DNA from: Flavobacterium gelidicaeli | GTDB lineage: Bacteria > Bacteroidota > Bacteroidia > Flavobacteriales > Flavobacteriaceae | Direction of reading: 5' to 3' | Assembly (NCBI RefSeq): GCF_013294005.1 | Contig: NZ_JABSNK010000012.1 | Coordinates: 39,871-103,870 of the forward strand | Length of the DNA stretch: 64,000 bases | Shown here: positions 17,822 to 27,289 of the stretch, piece after piece | How the letters are laid out: each line of letters opens with the position of its first letter | Numbering within the stretch: position 1 is the stretch's first letter | Translations under genes and position numbers: made by a program | Notes under the pieces: generated by a model | Database searches by the model: none | Seen by the model: only the letters and a program-made list of their open reading frames with translations | What the model was told of the DNA's origin: nothing

Positions 17822-19120
17822 ATGAGCAAATACACTTATATTCTCACTTTGCTTTTTAGTGCATCGCTATTTGCACAGCACGCTCCTGCAAAAAAACAAA
17901 CAAAATCTATCCTGATTTTGAACGGAACGGCACATTTAGGTAACGGGAAAATTATCGATAATAGCGCAATTGGATTTAAAGATGGGAAATTAACTTTAGT
18001 AGCCGATGCTTCTTTAATTAGATTAGCAACTGGAGCTTATGATGAAACAATTGACGCTACAGGAAAACACATCTATCCTGGCTTTATTGCTCCCAATTCT
18101 ACGTTAGGTTTGGTCGAAATTGACGCTGTAAAATCATCTGATGATCAGAGTGAAATAGGCGAAATGAATCCTAATGTGCGTAGTTTAATTGCTTATAATG
18201 CCGAATCAAAAGTTATTGAAACCGTGCGACCTAACGGAATTTTAATGGCACAAATCACTCCTCGTGGCGGAACTATCTCTGGAACATCATCTATAGTGCA
18301 ATTAGATTCATGGAGCTATCAAGATGGCGTAATCAAAGAAAATGATGGTATCCACTTGAACTTTCCATCTATTTACAACAGCAGTGGTTGGTGGGCTGAG
18401 CCTGGAAGTGCTTCCTTAAACAAAGATTACGCAAAAGAAATCAATGAAATTCGTACTTTTTTATCGAATGCAAAAGCATACCAACTAGCTACTGCAAATG
18501 AGAGAAACCTTGTATTTGAGTCTACAAAAGGCTTATTTGATGGCACACAAACCTTATTTCTTCATGCAGATCATGAATTACAAATCATTGATGGAATTAA
18601 AATGGCTAAAGAAATTGGTATTTCTAAAGTTGTAATAGTTGGTGGTTTTGAAGCGTATAAATGTGCTGAATTATTAAAAAGTAATTCCATTGGTGTTTTA
18701 TTAAGACGCGTACACGACATGCCTGAGTTTGATGATCAAGATGTAAACTTACCTTATAAAATGGCTAAAATGCTAACTGAGAAAGGTATTGTTGTAGGCC
18801 TTGAAAATAGTGGTGATATGGAACGCATGAATACGCGTAACCTCCCTTTTCTTGCAGGTACATGCGCTGCTTATGGATTAGACAAAGAGCAGGCACTGCA
18901 GTTAATTACATCAAATACTGCACAATTACTTGGAATTGATTCTTTCTGTGGAACTTTAGAACAAGGAAAAGATGCTACATTATTCATTTCAGAAGGGGAC
19001 GCATTAGACATGCGAACTAACAAATTGTCAAAAGCTTATATTCAGGGTAGATTATTATCATTAGAAAATCATCAATCAAAATTGAATGACATTTATAAAG
19101 AAAAATACAACCAAAAGTAA
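17822..19120 (+). CDS. Secreted amidohydrolase-like protein lacking the metal-binding HxH
   Basis: A 432-residue protein from the ATG at 17822, chosen because it directly begins a signal peptide (MSKYTYILTLLFSASLFAQ); an ATG at 17786 would add 12 polar residues in front. The amidohydrolase composite domain is clear (ILILNGTAHLGNGKIID, ATGKHIYPGFIAPNSTLG, LGIDSFCGTLEQGKDATLFI). However, the usual HxH after GFI is replaced by APNSTLG, and no replacement cluster is obvious apart from LHADHE. It is therefore probably not a conventional metal-dependent hydrolase. Its place 48 bp after a related, half-active homologue suggests a subunit or binding partner role. Confidence 0.87.
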   Translation: MSKYTYILTLLFSASLFAQHAPAKKQTKSILILNGTAHLGNGKIIDNSAIGFKDGKLTLVADASLIRLATGAYDETIDATGKHIYPGFIAPNSTLGLVEIDAVKSSDDQSEIGEMNPNVRSLIAYNAESKVIETVRPNGILMAQITPRGGTISGTSSIVQLDSWSYQDGVIKENDGIHLNFPSIYNSSGWWAEPGSASLNKDYAKEINEIRTFLSNAKAYQLATANERNLVFESTKGLFDGTQTLFLHADHELQIIDGIKMAKEIGISKVVIVGGFEAYKCAELLKSNSIGVLLRRVHDMPEFDDQDVNLPYKMAKMLTEKGIVVGLENSGDMERMNTRNLPFLAGTCAAYGLDKEQALQLITSNTAQLLGIDSFCGTLEQGKDATLFISEGDALDMRTNKLSKAYIQGRLLSLENHQSKLNDIYKEKYNQK

Positions 19121-19156
19121 ATCATAAACAAGCAGTTAGGTTTATTATTAATTAAA

Positions 19157-19194
19157 ATAGACAATTTATCTCCTGATAAGTTGTCTATTTTTTT
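19157..19194 (+). terminator. Terminator after the amidohydrolase pair
   Basis: ATAGACAA and TTATC pair with GATAA and TTGTCTAT around a TCCT loop, followed by T-rich sequence. This closes the two-gene unit. Confidence 0.8.
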
Positions 19195-19369
19195 GTTTTA
19201 TATCTAAAAAAAGCAAAAAATGAGAATACTTTATTTTAGAATAAGCCATAAAAATAGGTTTTAAAACATCCCTAACAAGCATACCCGCAAAAAAATAGGG
19301 GTCAAAATGAAAAATACATAAAAATAATGACATTGTAATTAATATCATCAGGGGTGTTGAATCATTTTA

Positions 19370-19377
19370 TACTTTTG
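19370..19377 (+). promoter_or_regulatory. Candidate -7 element for the ammonium transporter
   Basis: TACTTTTG fits TAnnTTTG exactly and lies 22 bp before the ATG at 19399. It lies downstream of the GTG at 19354, which argues that the GTG is not the start. No good -33 box was found. Confidence 0.45.
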
Positions 19378-19398
19378 TTTAAAAAAACGAACCAACCT

Positions 19399-20706
19399 AT
19401 GAGAAAAATTGTTTTAAGTGTTATTCTAATAACTCTTTTGGTACTAACTGTATGTACCAATTTTTTAATGACCAGCAATCCTATTCCTTCTGAACCTATA
19501 AAATTTGATACTGGGGATACAGCATGGATGATTGTAGCAACTGCTTTAGTTTTAATAATGACTCCTGGCCTAGGTTTCTTTTACGGAGGAATGGTAGGAA
19601 AGAAAAATGTTATTAGTACGATGTTACAAAGTTACATGGCAATGATAATCGTTACTGTTTTATGGGTAATTGTTGGATTCAGTTTATCATTTGGAACTTC
19701 AATTGGAGGTATCATTGGTAATCCGTTAGATTATTTTATGTTTAAAAACGTAGGAATAAAAACAGCATGGGGTACCATTCCATTCATGCTTTTTGCATTA
19801 TTTCAAGCAAAATTTGCAATTATCACTCCTGCACTTATTACAGGTGCTTTTGCAGAGCGTATTCGTTTTTGGGCTTATATGTTATTTATGGTTTTATTTA
19901 TCCTAGTAATCTACACTCCTCTTTGTCACATGACTTGGCATGAAGATGGGTTATTCTATAAAATGGGTGTATTAGATTTTGCTGGAGGAACCGTAGTTCA
20001 CATGAGTGCTGGTTGGGCTGCATTAGCAGGAGCTATGTTTTTAGGAAAAAGAAAAGGACAAAAACCAAATCCTGCACGTATTACTTACGTATTATTAGGG
20101 ACTGGATTATTATGGTTTGGATGGTTTGGTTTCAACGCTGGATCTGCTCTTGCTGCAAATGGTTTAGCTGTACAAGCCTTAGGAACAACTACGGTTGCTG
20201 CTGCGGGAGCTGGAATGGCTTGGGTTTTCTTTGATAAAATTCTGGGGCATAAAGTATCTGCAATGGGAGCTTGTATTGGTGCCGTTGTAGGTCTTGTTGC
20301 GATTACTCCTGCTGCCGGATTTGTAAGCATACCAAACGCACTTTTTATAGGTATCTTCAGTAGTATTGTAAGTAATATTATGGTTGGTAAATTTCATAAA
20401 AGAGATAAAATTGATGATGCATTAGATGTTTTTGCTTGTCATGGTGTAGGCGGAATGACTGGAATGCTATTAACAGGTGTATTTGCTTCAAAAGAAATAA
20501 ACCCAGCAGTAACTGATCAAGGGCTTATCTTTGGAGAAACCACCTTATTCATCAATCAATTAACAGCTTTAGTGATTGTATCTGTATTTGCATTTACTGC
20601 TTCTTATTTCCTTTTCTTTATTGTGAACAAAATCACACCACTAAGAGTAAGTGAAGACAAAGAAGAATTAGGTTTAGACATCTCACAACATGGAGAATAC
20701 CTATAA
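19399..20706 (+). CDS. amt: Ammonium transporter (Amt/MEP/Rh family)
   Basis: A 435-residue protein counted from ATG 19399. This start places the signal-like first helix (MRKIVLSVILITLLVLTVC) at the N-terminus and lies just after a promoter-like TACTTTTG; the longer GTG frame from 19354 is less likely. Family landmarks: GDTAWMIVATALVLIMTPGLGFFYGG, the first pore His in DFAGGTVVHMSAGWAAL, and the second in FACHGVGGMTGMLLTG. About eleven transmembrane helices are visible, normal for Amt. It conducts NH4+/NH3 into the cell. No glnB/glnK gene is adjacent, so PII control must come from elsewhere. Confidence 0.96.
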   Translation: MRKIVLSVILITLLVLTVCTNFLMTSNPIPSEPIKFDTGDTAWMIVATALVLIMTPGLGFFYGGMVGKKNVISTMLQSYMAMIIVTVLWVIVGFSLSFGTSIGGIIGNPLDYFMFKNVGIKTAWGTIPFMLFALFQAKFAIITPALITGAFAERIRFWAYMLFMVLFILVIYTPLCHMTWHEDGLFYKMGVLDFAGGTVVHMSAGWAALAGAMFLGKRKGQKPNPARITYVLLGTGLLWFGWFGFNAGSALAANGLAVQALGTTTVAAAGAGMAWVFFDKILGHKVSAMGACIGAVVGLVAITPAAGFVSIPNALFIGIFSSIVSNIMVGKFHKRDKIDDALDVFACHGVGGMTGMLLTGVFASKEINPAVTDQGLIFGETTLFINQLTALVIVSVFAFTASYFLFFIVNKITPLRVSEDKEELGLDISQHGEYL

Positions 20707-20740
20707 AAATTATAATTATACAGCTCCTTTGTAAAACCAA

Positions 20741-20776
20741 AAAATCCAATCATAATTATATGATTGGATTTTTTTT
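20741..20776. terminator. Bidirectional terminator between amt and dsbD
   Basis: ATCCAATCATA pairs with TATGATTGGAT, with A-rich flank on one side and a T8 run on the other. It lies between convergent genes. Confidence 0.85.
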
Positions 20777-22823
20777 ATTTTTTAAAATTTGCTATTCCTG
20801 ATTTTAGCCAAGATTCATATTCTGTTACTCCTACGTAACTTATAGTAGGTTTTTCTTGGTTTAAACTATTCCCTTCTAAATCTGTTAAAACGTATAAAGG
20901 CTGTGTATTGGTTTTATACGTACTAATCATAAAATCTGTCCACTTATCTCCTATTGTTTCAATTTCTGATCCTGTTTTCTTAGAAACAAATTGCTGTTCT
21001 TTAGGCAACTCCCGCTTATCATCTACATACAATGAAATCACTACCACCTCATTTTTTAATAGCTTTAAAACATCAATATCAGACCATACATTGTTTTCCA
21101 TCTTACGGCAATTTACGCATGCATACCCAGTAAAATCTAGCATGATTGGTTTACTTATTGTTTTGGCGTAAGCCAAACCTTTTTCATAATCATCAAAAAC
21201 TACAATTCCGTGTGGACCACTTTTTGCTCCTTCTGGTAAAATAACCGCTGAGTTACTCCGAGAAGAATTACCTATTCCAAAAGGGCTTTCGCTGTATTCC
21301 ATTGGTGGTGGAAAAGCACTTATAATTTTTAAAGGTGCTCCCCAAAGTCCCGGAATTAAATACACCGTAAATGTAAGCACAAGTAATCCCATCATTAATC
21401 TTCCTACTGAAATATGTGGTAATGGACTATCGTGTGGTAATGTTATTTTTCCAAATAAATACAATGCTAAAACTCCAAATATAGCAATCCAAATGGCTAG
21501 AAAAACTTCTCTTTCTAACAAGTGCAATTGCAGTACTAAGTCGGCATTTGATAAAAATTTAAAAGCTAAAGCCAATTCTAAAAATCCTAAAAACACTTTA
21601 ACGGTATTTAACCATCCACCTGATTTAGGTAAAGAATTCAACCAGCCTGGAAACATTGCAAAAAGCATGAACGGTAAGGCTAGAGCCAAAGAAAAACCAA
21701 ACATTCCAACTACAGGAGCTATTCCGCCGTTAGAAGCTGCTTCAACTAATAACGTCCCTACAATAGGACCAGTACAAGAAAAAGATACTATAGCAAGCGC
21801 CAATGCCATAAATAAAATCCCGATTATCCCGCCTCTATCTGCCTGATTGTCTACTTTATTTGCCCATGAATTAGGCAACATAATTTCAAAAGCACCCAAA
21901 AATGAAGCCGCAAAAACTACTAATAAAACAAAGAAAATAACATTAAACCACACATTAGTTGATAATGCATTTAAAGCATCGGCACCAAAAACCCAGGTTA
22001 CTAGGAATCCTAGCATCACATAAATTAAAATAATAGCAACACCATAAATGATGGCGTTACTAATTCCTTTTGCTTTTGTTTTACTTTGCTTGGTAAAGAA
22101 GCTTACCGTCATGGGAATCATTGGAAAAACACAAGGTGTCATTAATGCTGCTAAACCTCCTAAAAAAGCAAGAAAAAATATTGACAATAACCCTCTTTTT
22201 TCACTTTTATTAGCTGTTTTTTCAATTGCTGCTGGAGTATCTGCAATGACTACATTACTCGTTCCTAAACTAGGTTGTAGGGAATCTTTTTTTAATGTGT
22301 CTAAAACTGCTGTTTCAGCTATTATTGTTTCAGTTGTTTTTGTATCAGGATTTAAAGCCGAAGATAATGTGTTTACTGGCAAAACAAAAGTGAATTTCTT
22401 CTCCATATTAATACACACATCCTTACAAACTTGGTAGTTCAACTCTACTTCTACTTTTGTAAAATTTGGGTTGGTTACTTTAATTTCTTGTGTAATTTGG
22501 GCTTTCTTTTCAAAAAACGTTTCGTTAACTTCAAAAATATCGTTGAAAGCAGTTCTCGTTTTACTTTCTTTTGCTTTTCCAACTAAGGTAAAATTCCCCT
22601 TTGCATTCTTAAAAATCACTTCAAGAGGCAGCGGTCCACCATCTGGAGTAAATTGAGAATACAAATGCCATTCCTTTTCAATTGTACCATCAAAAGTTAG
22701 TAGAAAAGTATTGGCTGATTTTTTTTCAATTTTAGTAGTCCATTTAGCTGGGTCTAACATTTGAGCATTCACATTGGCGAAAGCCAACAACGCTAGGAGC
22801 AAAAAATATAGTTTTTTATTCAT
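20775..22823 (-). CDS. dsbD: DsbD-type protein-disulfide reductase
   Basis: A 682-residue inner-membrane protein with all three DsbD modules. After the signal peptide (MNKKLYFLLLALLAFANVNA), the N-terminal periplasmic domain has a Cys pair in YQVCKDVCINME. The membrane core begins near residue 210 with the Cys-containing motif TPCVFPMIPMTVSFF and a second Cys in SFSCTGPIVG. The C-terminal thioredoxin domain has GYACVNCRKME (CxxC). It moves electrons from cytoplasmic thioredoxin to periplasmic thiol proteins, for example in cytochrome c maturation. It is the last of three close co-directional genes (pabB, tilS, dsbD), spaced 45 and 36 bp. Confidence 0.94.
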   Translation of the reverse strand: MNKKLYFLLLALLAFANVNAQMLDPAKWTTKIEKKSANTFLLTFDGTIEKEWHLYSQFTPDGGPLPLEVIFKNAKGNFTLVGKAKESKTRTAFNDIFEVNETFFEKKAQITQEIKVTNPNFTKVEVELNYQVCKDVCINMEKKFTFVLPVNTLSSALNPDTKTTETIIAETAVLDTLKKDSLQPSLGTSNVVIADTPAAIEKTANKSEKRGLLSIFFLAFLGGLAALMTPCVFPMIPMTVSFFTKQSKTKAKGISNAIIYGVAIILIYVMLGFLVTWVFGADALNALSTNVWFNVIFFVLLVVFAASFLGAFEIMLPNSWANKVDNQADRGGIIGILFMALALAIVSFSCTGPIVGTLLVEAASNGGIAPVVGMFGFSLALALPFMLFAMFPGWLNSLPKSGGWLNTVKVFLGFLELALAFKFLSNADLVLQLHLLEREVFLAIWIAIFGVLALYLFGKITLPHDSPLPHISVGRLMMGLLVLTFTVYLIPGLWGAPLKIISAFPPPMEYSESPFGIGNSSRSNSAVILPEGAKSGPHGIVVFDDYEKGLAYAKTISKPIMLDFTGYACVNCRKMENNVWSDIDVLKLLKNEVVVISLYVDDKRELPKEQQFVSKKTGSEIETIGDKWTDFMISTYKTNTQPLYVLTDLEGNSLNQEKPTISYVGVTEYESWLKSGIANFKK

Positions 22824-22859
22824 AAAGCAAGTACTTATTTTATTTGTTATTCAGGAACA

Positions 22860-24179
22860 TTAGCTTTCTGTTTCTAATGCTATTTTTAATTTATTTTGTG
22901 TTGTAGTATATATTTTAAAACGTTCGTCTTGGCGTAAGCCTATAATCCAAACAATTTTTTCTCCAGACCATAAAATCCAAAGTTGTTCTTTTTCTATCAG
23001 TGATAATTTTTCGTCTTTAAAAAATTTACTAAGTTTTTTCGACTTTCCGTTCATACCAAATGGCTGAAAAGAATCGCCTTCTTGCCAACGTTTTATTTCT
23101 AAAGGGAACGTCAATTTATCTGAATCAACAAATATAATTCTATTTGAATCAAAGGCAGTTGCATCTACTTTAGAAAAGGTCATTTTTAAGGGAATATTAA
23201 CTTCTTGCAGATCCTCATGGATAAAATAACCTTCGGTTGCTGCATCTTCATTAATTTTACTCAAAATTAAAACACCTCTATTTTTTAATAATCTATAATC
23301 AGACGCAAAAACTTGTTTTCCTGACAAACTATCTACTAAATTATACACATCATCCCAAGCGGTGAATCCAAATTCATGAAGCCATTGGTATAAATATGAC
23401 TTGTAGTTAGGTAGTTTTAATAATTCCTTTAAATTAATATGAAAATCATCCTCTTGCTGCGACACTACTTGTTGGTATACCATAATTGACGCATCTTCAA
23501 CTAACTCAGAAGCTTCCTGTAAATACATTTGTGTTTTTTGAAAAGCCTCCATAAATTGTGGATTGATTTCTTTTAATAACGGAACAACATGGTGGCGAAT
23601 TTTATTACGTAAATATTTATCTGAGGCATTACTGCTATCTTCTCTCCATTCGATTTTGTTGTCTTTAGCAAATTTCAAAATTTCATTACGCGAAAAAAGT
23701 AATAACGGGCGAATAATACTTCCGTTTTCTTCTGGAATTCCTGTTAACCCTTCTAAACCGGTTCCGCGACTTAAATTAATTAAAAAAGTTTCTAGATTAT
23801 CATCTGCGTGGTGTGCTGTAAGGATATAATCAAAACCTTCCGTGTCTAAAAGTTCATAAAACCAATTGTATCGCAAATCTCTCGCGGCAACTTGTGTTGA
23901 AACTTTGTAATCTTTGGCGAAAGCCACTGTATCAAATTGGGTAATTAAAACTGGAATTTGATTACCATCAGCATATTCTTGGACAAATTTTTGATCTTCA
24001 AAACTATCTACACCGCGCAACTGAAAATTACAGTGTGCAATAGCAATATCTAAATCCAATTGTTGTAACATGTGCACCATAACCATACTGTCTAAGCCAC
24101 CACTGGTTGCTAAAAGCAATTTTTTATTGGCTAAAAAAGGAAAATTATGAGCGATATGTTTATTAAGTTTATCTAACAT
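22860..24179 (-). CDS. tilS: tRNA(Ile)-lysidine synthase
   Basis: A 439-residue PP-loop ATPase with the P-loop SGGLDS at residues 26-31, an HCNFQLRG segment and HHADDNLETFLINLSRGTGLEGL. The C-terminal third carries the TilS substrate-binding domains (RWQEGDSFQPFGMNGKSKKLSKFF). It converts the wobble C34 of tRNA-Ile(CAU) to lysidine so that AUA is read as Ile, an essential step. Length is standard. It lies between pabB and dsbD and probably shares their transcript. Confidence 0.95.
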   Translation of the reverse strand: MLDKLNKHIAHNFPFLANKKLLLATSGGLDSMVMVHMLQQLDLDIAIAHCNFQLRGVDSFEDQKFVQEYADGNQIPVLITQFDTVAFAKDYKVSTQVAARDLRYNWFYELLDTEGFDYILTAHHADDNLETFLINLSRGTGLEGLTGIPEENGSIIRPLLLFSRNEILKFAKDNKIEWREDSSNASDKYLRNKIRHHVVPLLKEINPQFMEAFQKTQMYLQEASELVEDASIMVYQQVVSQQEDDFHINLKELLKLPNYKSYLYQWLHEFGFTAWDDVYNLVDSLSGKQVFASDYRLLKNRGVLILSKINEDAATEGYFIHEDLQEVNIPLKMTFSKVDATAFDSNRIIFVDSDKLTFPLEIKRWQEGDSFQPFGMNGKSKKLSKFFKDEKLSLIEKEQLWILWSGEKIVWIIGLRQDERFKIYTTTQNKLKIALETES

Positions 24180-24224
24180 TTTTTATATTTAAAGATTAAA
24201 AATGAATCTAATAACTTGAATGTT

Positions 24225-25511
24225 TTATTGCAAGACTTCATGCATTGCTTTTGCTTTAAGCAGGCATTCCTCATACTCCTTTTCAGGAATCGAAAGCGCT
24301 GTAATGGCACTCCCTACTGAAAAAGAAACATATTTATTTTTTTTATTATACAAAATACTACGGATAACTACATTAAAATCAAAGTCTCCTTGAGGAGTAA
24401 AATAGCCTACAGCGCCACTGTATAACCCGCGTTTTGTAACCTCAAGCTCTTCAATTATTTTCATAACCGAAACCTTAGGTGCGCCAGTCATACTGCCCAT
24501 TGGGAACGTTGTTTTTAAAGCATCTACAGCAGTATATTGAAAATCTAATTTAGAGGTAATGGTAGAAATCATTTGATGTACTTGCATAAAGGAATGCATC
24601 CCGCACAACTCCGTAACGCTTACTGATCCCTTTTGTGCAGTATGTGATAAATCGTTTCTTACCAAGTCAGTGATCATAATATTTTCGGCACGCTCTTTTG
24701 GATCTTCTGAAAGTTCTTTTTTAGATTTCTCATCTTCTTTAATATCAGTAAAACGTTTTGCAGTTCCTTTTATAGGTTGCGAAATCAATACTTCACCTTC
24801 TTTTTTAAGATACCTTTCTGGAGATGCTGAAAGTAAAAAATTATGGTGATTTTTAAAAAACACCGCAAATGGAGGTTTCGAAATTTCGTTAAGTTTAAAA
24901 TAACTATCTAGCGGTTCAATAGTAGCATTTTTGGCATAAAATTCCATGCAAAAATTAGCTTCGTAGCAATCTCCATGATTTATATGTTTGAGCAATTTAG
25001 TAATTTTATCTAAATATTCCTCTTTAGAAACGCGGGCAGTAATATTGACTTTATCTACTGTTAGGGTTTCATAAATTGTGGTATTTTGAATGGTTAAAAA
25101 ATCCTCATCAACCTCATCATCACACATATTTAGGTAAACCATTTCTACAGTTTGTCCCTTGATTAGGAATACTTTTTTAGGTTGAAAAAAAAACAACTCT
25201 GGAAAATCGAGTCCGTCAAAATTATTAGATTGTAATTGCTCTACGTCATTTTTTAAATCATAGGACAAGTAACCAAAAATCCAATCCTTAGTGGTTTGTT
25301 GGTATTGTTTTAAATCATCAAAGGCGTTGTATGAGTCGGTTTTTATAGCAGTAAAAGCATCAACTGCTAAGACACAGTCGTAACTAGAATAATCTTGCTG
25401 GTAATCATTACTGTCTAAAAAACTAACTTCTTGAAACTGTTGTGCCCATATTAAAAGTTGTTTTTTGAAGTTGGCTAAGTGCGCTATGTCTTGTATAAAG
25501 GATGTTCTCAA
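24225..25511 (-). CDS. pabB: Aminodeoxychorismate synthase component I (chorismate-binding enzyme)
   Basis: A 428-residue chorismate-utilising enzyme. Conserved segments in order: GDCYEANFCMEF, SPERYLK, ISQPIKGTAKR, MITDLVRNDLSHTA, HQMISTITSKL, FPMGSMTGAPKVSVMKIIEELE, RGLYSGAVGY and DFNVVIRSILY. This pattern is shared with anthranilate synthase I; the short length and PIKGTAKR favour PabB, which makes aminodeoxychorismate for folate. No glutaminase or lyase partner (pabA, pabC) is next to it. It is the first gene of the minus-strand trio and faces the DUF4349-like lipoprotein gene across a divergent promoter region. Confidence 0.88.
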   Translation of the reverse strand: MRTSFIQDIAHLANFKKQLLIWAQQFQEVSFLDSNDYQQDYSSYDCVLAVDAFTAIKTDSYNAFDDLKQYQQTTKDWIFGYLSYDLKNDVEQLQSNNFDGLDFPELFFFQPKKVFLIKGQTVEMVYLNMCDDEVDEDFLTIQNTTIYETLTVDKVNITARVSKEEYLDKITKLLKHINHGDCYEANFCMEFYAKNATIEPLDSYFKLNEISKPPFAVFFKNHHNFLLSASPERYLKKEGEVLISQPIKGTAKRFTDIKEDEKSKKELSEDPKERAENIMITDLVRNDLSHTAQKGSVSVTELCGMHSFMQVHQMISTITSKLDFQYTAVDALKTTFPMGSMTGAPKVSVMKIIEELEVTKRGLYSGAVGYFTPQGDFDFNVVIRSILYNKKNKYVSFSVGSAITALSIPEKEYEECLLKAKAMHEVLQ

Positions 25512-25616
25512 GGTACTATTTTAAAAAAAGTAAAATTACAATAAAAAAAATGGCTTCTCAAGAAGAGTGTACATAAAACTAGTTTATAGTTAAATAATTA
25601 CCAAAAAAGATTTTTC

Positions 25617-25641
25617 CTACTAAAACTTAGTAGTATATTTG
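25617..25641 (+). promoter_or_regulatory. Inverted repeat abutting a -7 promoter element
   Basis: CTACTAA-AAC-TTAGTAG (25617-25633) is a perfect 7-bp inverted repeat. It is followed without a gap by TATATTTG (25634-25641), a match to TAnnTTTG, 55 bp before the DUF4349-like gene. The placement suits a repressor operator or a sigma-factor-specific element. Confidence 0.5.
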
Positions 25642-25696
25642 GTAAATAATTCTCTTAGAAACAAAACAAACATTCCTGTTAAATCCCCAAAAAACC

Positions 25697-26596
25697 ATGA
25701 CCAAAATCGCAAAATGTAGCTTTTTATTATTAGCAACAATTAGCTTAATGACTAGTTGTAAAAAAAATGAGTCCAGAGAAGAATATGCTGAAGAACAAGC
25801 AAGTTCATCAGTGTCTGCTGATAGTATCTCATCATCAGCAGCGGTAGAAAAACCAGGAAGCGATAGGAAATTCATTCGTACTGCCGATATTAAATTTAAA
25901 GTAAAAAATGTTCCTCAGTCAACTTATGTAATTGAAAACATCACTAATAAATTTGATGGATTTGTTATTTACACTAATTTACAAAGTAATATTATTAATG
26001 AAACTGCCTCTAAAGTTAGTCAAGACAGTACGCTAGAAACCATTCGATATAATGTAATCAACAACATAACTATTAGAGTTCCCAATACACGCCTTGATAC
26101 TGTTATAAAAAGTATTGCCAAGCAAATTGATTTTTTAGATTATCGTCTTATAAAAGCTGATGATGTTTCACTAAAAATACTTTCGAATAAACTAGCACAA
26201 AACCGTGGAAGCAGCACCGAAAAAAGAGTTGAAAACGCAATTGCTACGAAAGGGGCAAAAATCAATGACGTCATGAACGCTGAGGAGACCTTAGCTGACA
26301 AAAAAGAACAGAATGACAATGCTAAATTGAATAACTTATCAATGCAGGATCAAGTTAATTTTAGCACACTTACTCTTGAAATATACCAGCGTGAAACGGT
26401 GAAGCAAACTATGGTAGCAAATAGTAAAGATTATAATGATTACAAACCTAACATTGGGATTCGACTATTCGATTCGGTTAAAACAGGATGGAATGTTTTA
26501 TTAGATATATTAGTGTTTTTAATTCAAATATGGTGGTTGATTCTATTGGCTTTAGGTGGTTTTTTTCTTTATAAAAAGTATTTAAAAAAGGAATAG
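25697..26596 (+). CDS. DUF4349-type lipoprotein with C-terminal membrane helix
   Basis: A 299-residue protein. The N-terminus is a lipoprotein signal (MTKIAKCSFLLLATISLMTSC, lipobox MTSC with Cys at 21). A Ser-rich linker follows, then the DUF4349-like core: RKFIRTADIKFKVKNVPQSTYVIENI, followed by NITIRVPNTRLDTVIKSIAKQIDFLDY. A coiled-coil segment occupies about 170-215, and the single C-terminal helix is about 270-293. Family function is unknown; it is probably an envelope protein tethered at both ends. Its promoter region carries a palindrome. A strong hairpin terminator follows, so it stands alone. Confidence 0.85.
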   Translation: MTKIAKCSFLLLATISLMTSCKKNESREEYAEEQASSSVSADSISSSAAVEKPGSDRKFIRTADIKFKVKNVPQSTYVIENITNKFDGFVIYTNLQSNIINETASKVSQDSTLETIRYNVINNITIRVPNTRLDTVIKSIAKQIDFLDYRLIKADDVSLKILSNKLAQNRGSSTEKRVENAIATKGAKINDVMNAEETLADKKEQNDNAKLNNLSMQDQVNFSTLTLEIYQRETVKQTMVANSKDYNDYKPNIGIRLFDSVKTGWNVLLDILVFLIQIWWLILLALGGFFLYKKYLKKE

Positions 26597-26607
26597 TACA
26601 ACTTAAA

Positions 26608-26643
26608 AATAATTACACGGAAATAGATTCCGTGTAATTATTA
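26608..26643 (+). terminator. Long hairpin terminator after the DUF4349-like gene
   Basis: A 15-bp near-perfect stem, AATAATTACACGGAA against TTCCGTGTAATTATT, with a 4- to 6-nt loop. The tail is AT-rich rather than a pure T-run. The rest of the 26597-26854 gap shows only AT-rich sequence with no gene I can support. Confidence 0.7.
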
Positions 26644-26854
26644 TAATGTACCAAATTGATAATTGACTGATACTCTTAAAAATCAGTTCTTTTTTTGTAA
26701 ATTTACAATAAGCTACTATATAACAACACGTTATAAATAGATCGTTCCAAGTAGTTTTATTGATTGACACTTTTATAATAGGGTTAATAGTTTGGGTGCC
26801 AATTAAAATAGAATAGCATTCGTTTTAGTTAAGTAACCTAAAAACCTATATATT

Positions 26855-27232
26855 ATGAAAATTGCCATTATTATTATCCGAACGTTGTTAGGACTTTTAT
26901 TCTTATTCACTTCTGTCAGCTACTTTTTCCATTTAAGCCCAGAGCCCGCATCTACAGGAGAGTTTAAAGCCTTTCAGGTTGGACTTATCGCCTCTACTTA
27001 TTTAATGCCTTTGGCGAAAGCCGTAGAATTATTATGTGGATTATCTTTTGTCACAGGAAAATTTACAACTCTAGCTAATCTTGTTATTTTTCCGGTTACT
27101 CTAAATATTTTATTGATTAATTATTTCCTGACACCTGAGAATTTGCCACTAGCAATTTTTGTATTTGTGGGAAATATTTTTTTGATATTTACTCATTGGG
27201 AGAATTACAAAGGTCTTTTTAAAATGGAATAA
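26855..27232 (+). CDS. DoxX-family membrane protein
   Basis: A 125-residue protein with four hydrophobic helices. The start MKIAIIIIRTLLGLLFLFTSVSYFFH and the central LMPLAKAVELLCGLSFVTGKFTTLANLVIFPVTLNILLINYFL match the DoxX/DoxD small membrane family. Biochemical roles in this family are varied and mostly unproven, from quinone reduction to oxidative-stress complexes. It is a single gene between terminators and converges on the lipocalin gene. Confidence 0.85.
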   Translation: MKIAIIIIRTLLGLLFLFTSVSYFFHLSPEPASTGEFKAFQVGLIASTYLMPLAKAVELLCGLSFVTGKFTTLANLVIFPVTLNILLINYFLTPENLPLAIFVFVGNIFLIFTHWENYKGLFKME

Positions 27233-27241
27233 TTAATACCT

Positions 27242-27278
27242 AAAAAAAAAACGACTCTAATTAAGAGTCGGTTTTTTA
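27242..27278. terminator. Bidirectional terminator between doxX-like and lipocalin genes
   Basis: ACGACTCT (27251-27258) pairs with the AGAGTCG/GT side, with an A-run before and a T-run after the stem. Confidence 0.8.
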
Positions 27279-27289
27279 TTTATCCCATA

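Noticed and set aside
19354..19398. GTG start for the ammonium transporter
   Set aside because: It lies upstream of the likely promoter element TACTTTTG, and the ATG at 19399 begins the first helix.
20179..20397. Minus-strand ORFs opposite amt
   Set aside because: They are out-of-frame shadows of the transporter gene with Asn/Ser-rich, low-complexity content.
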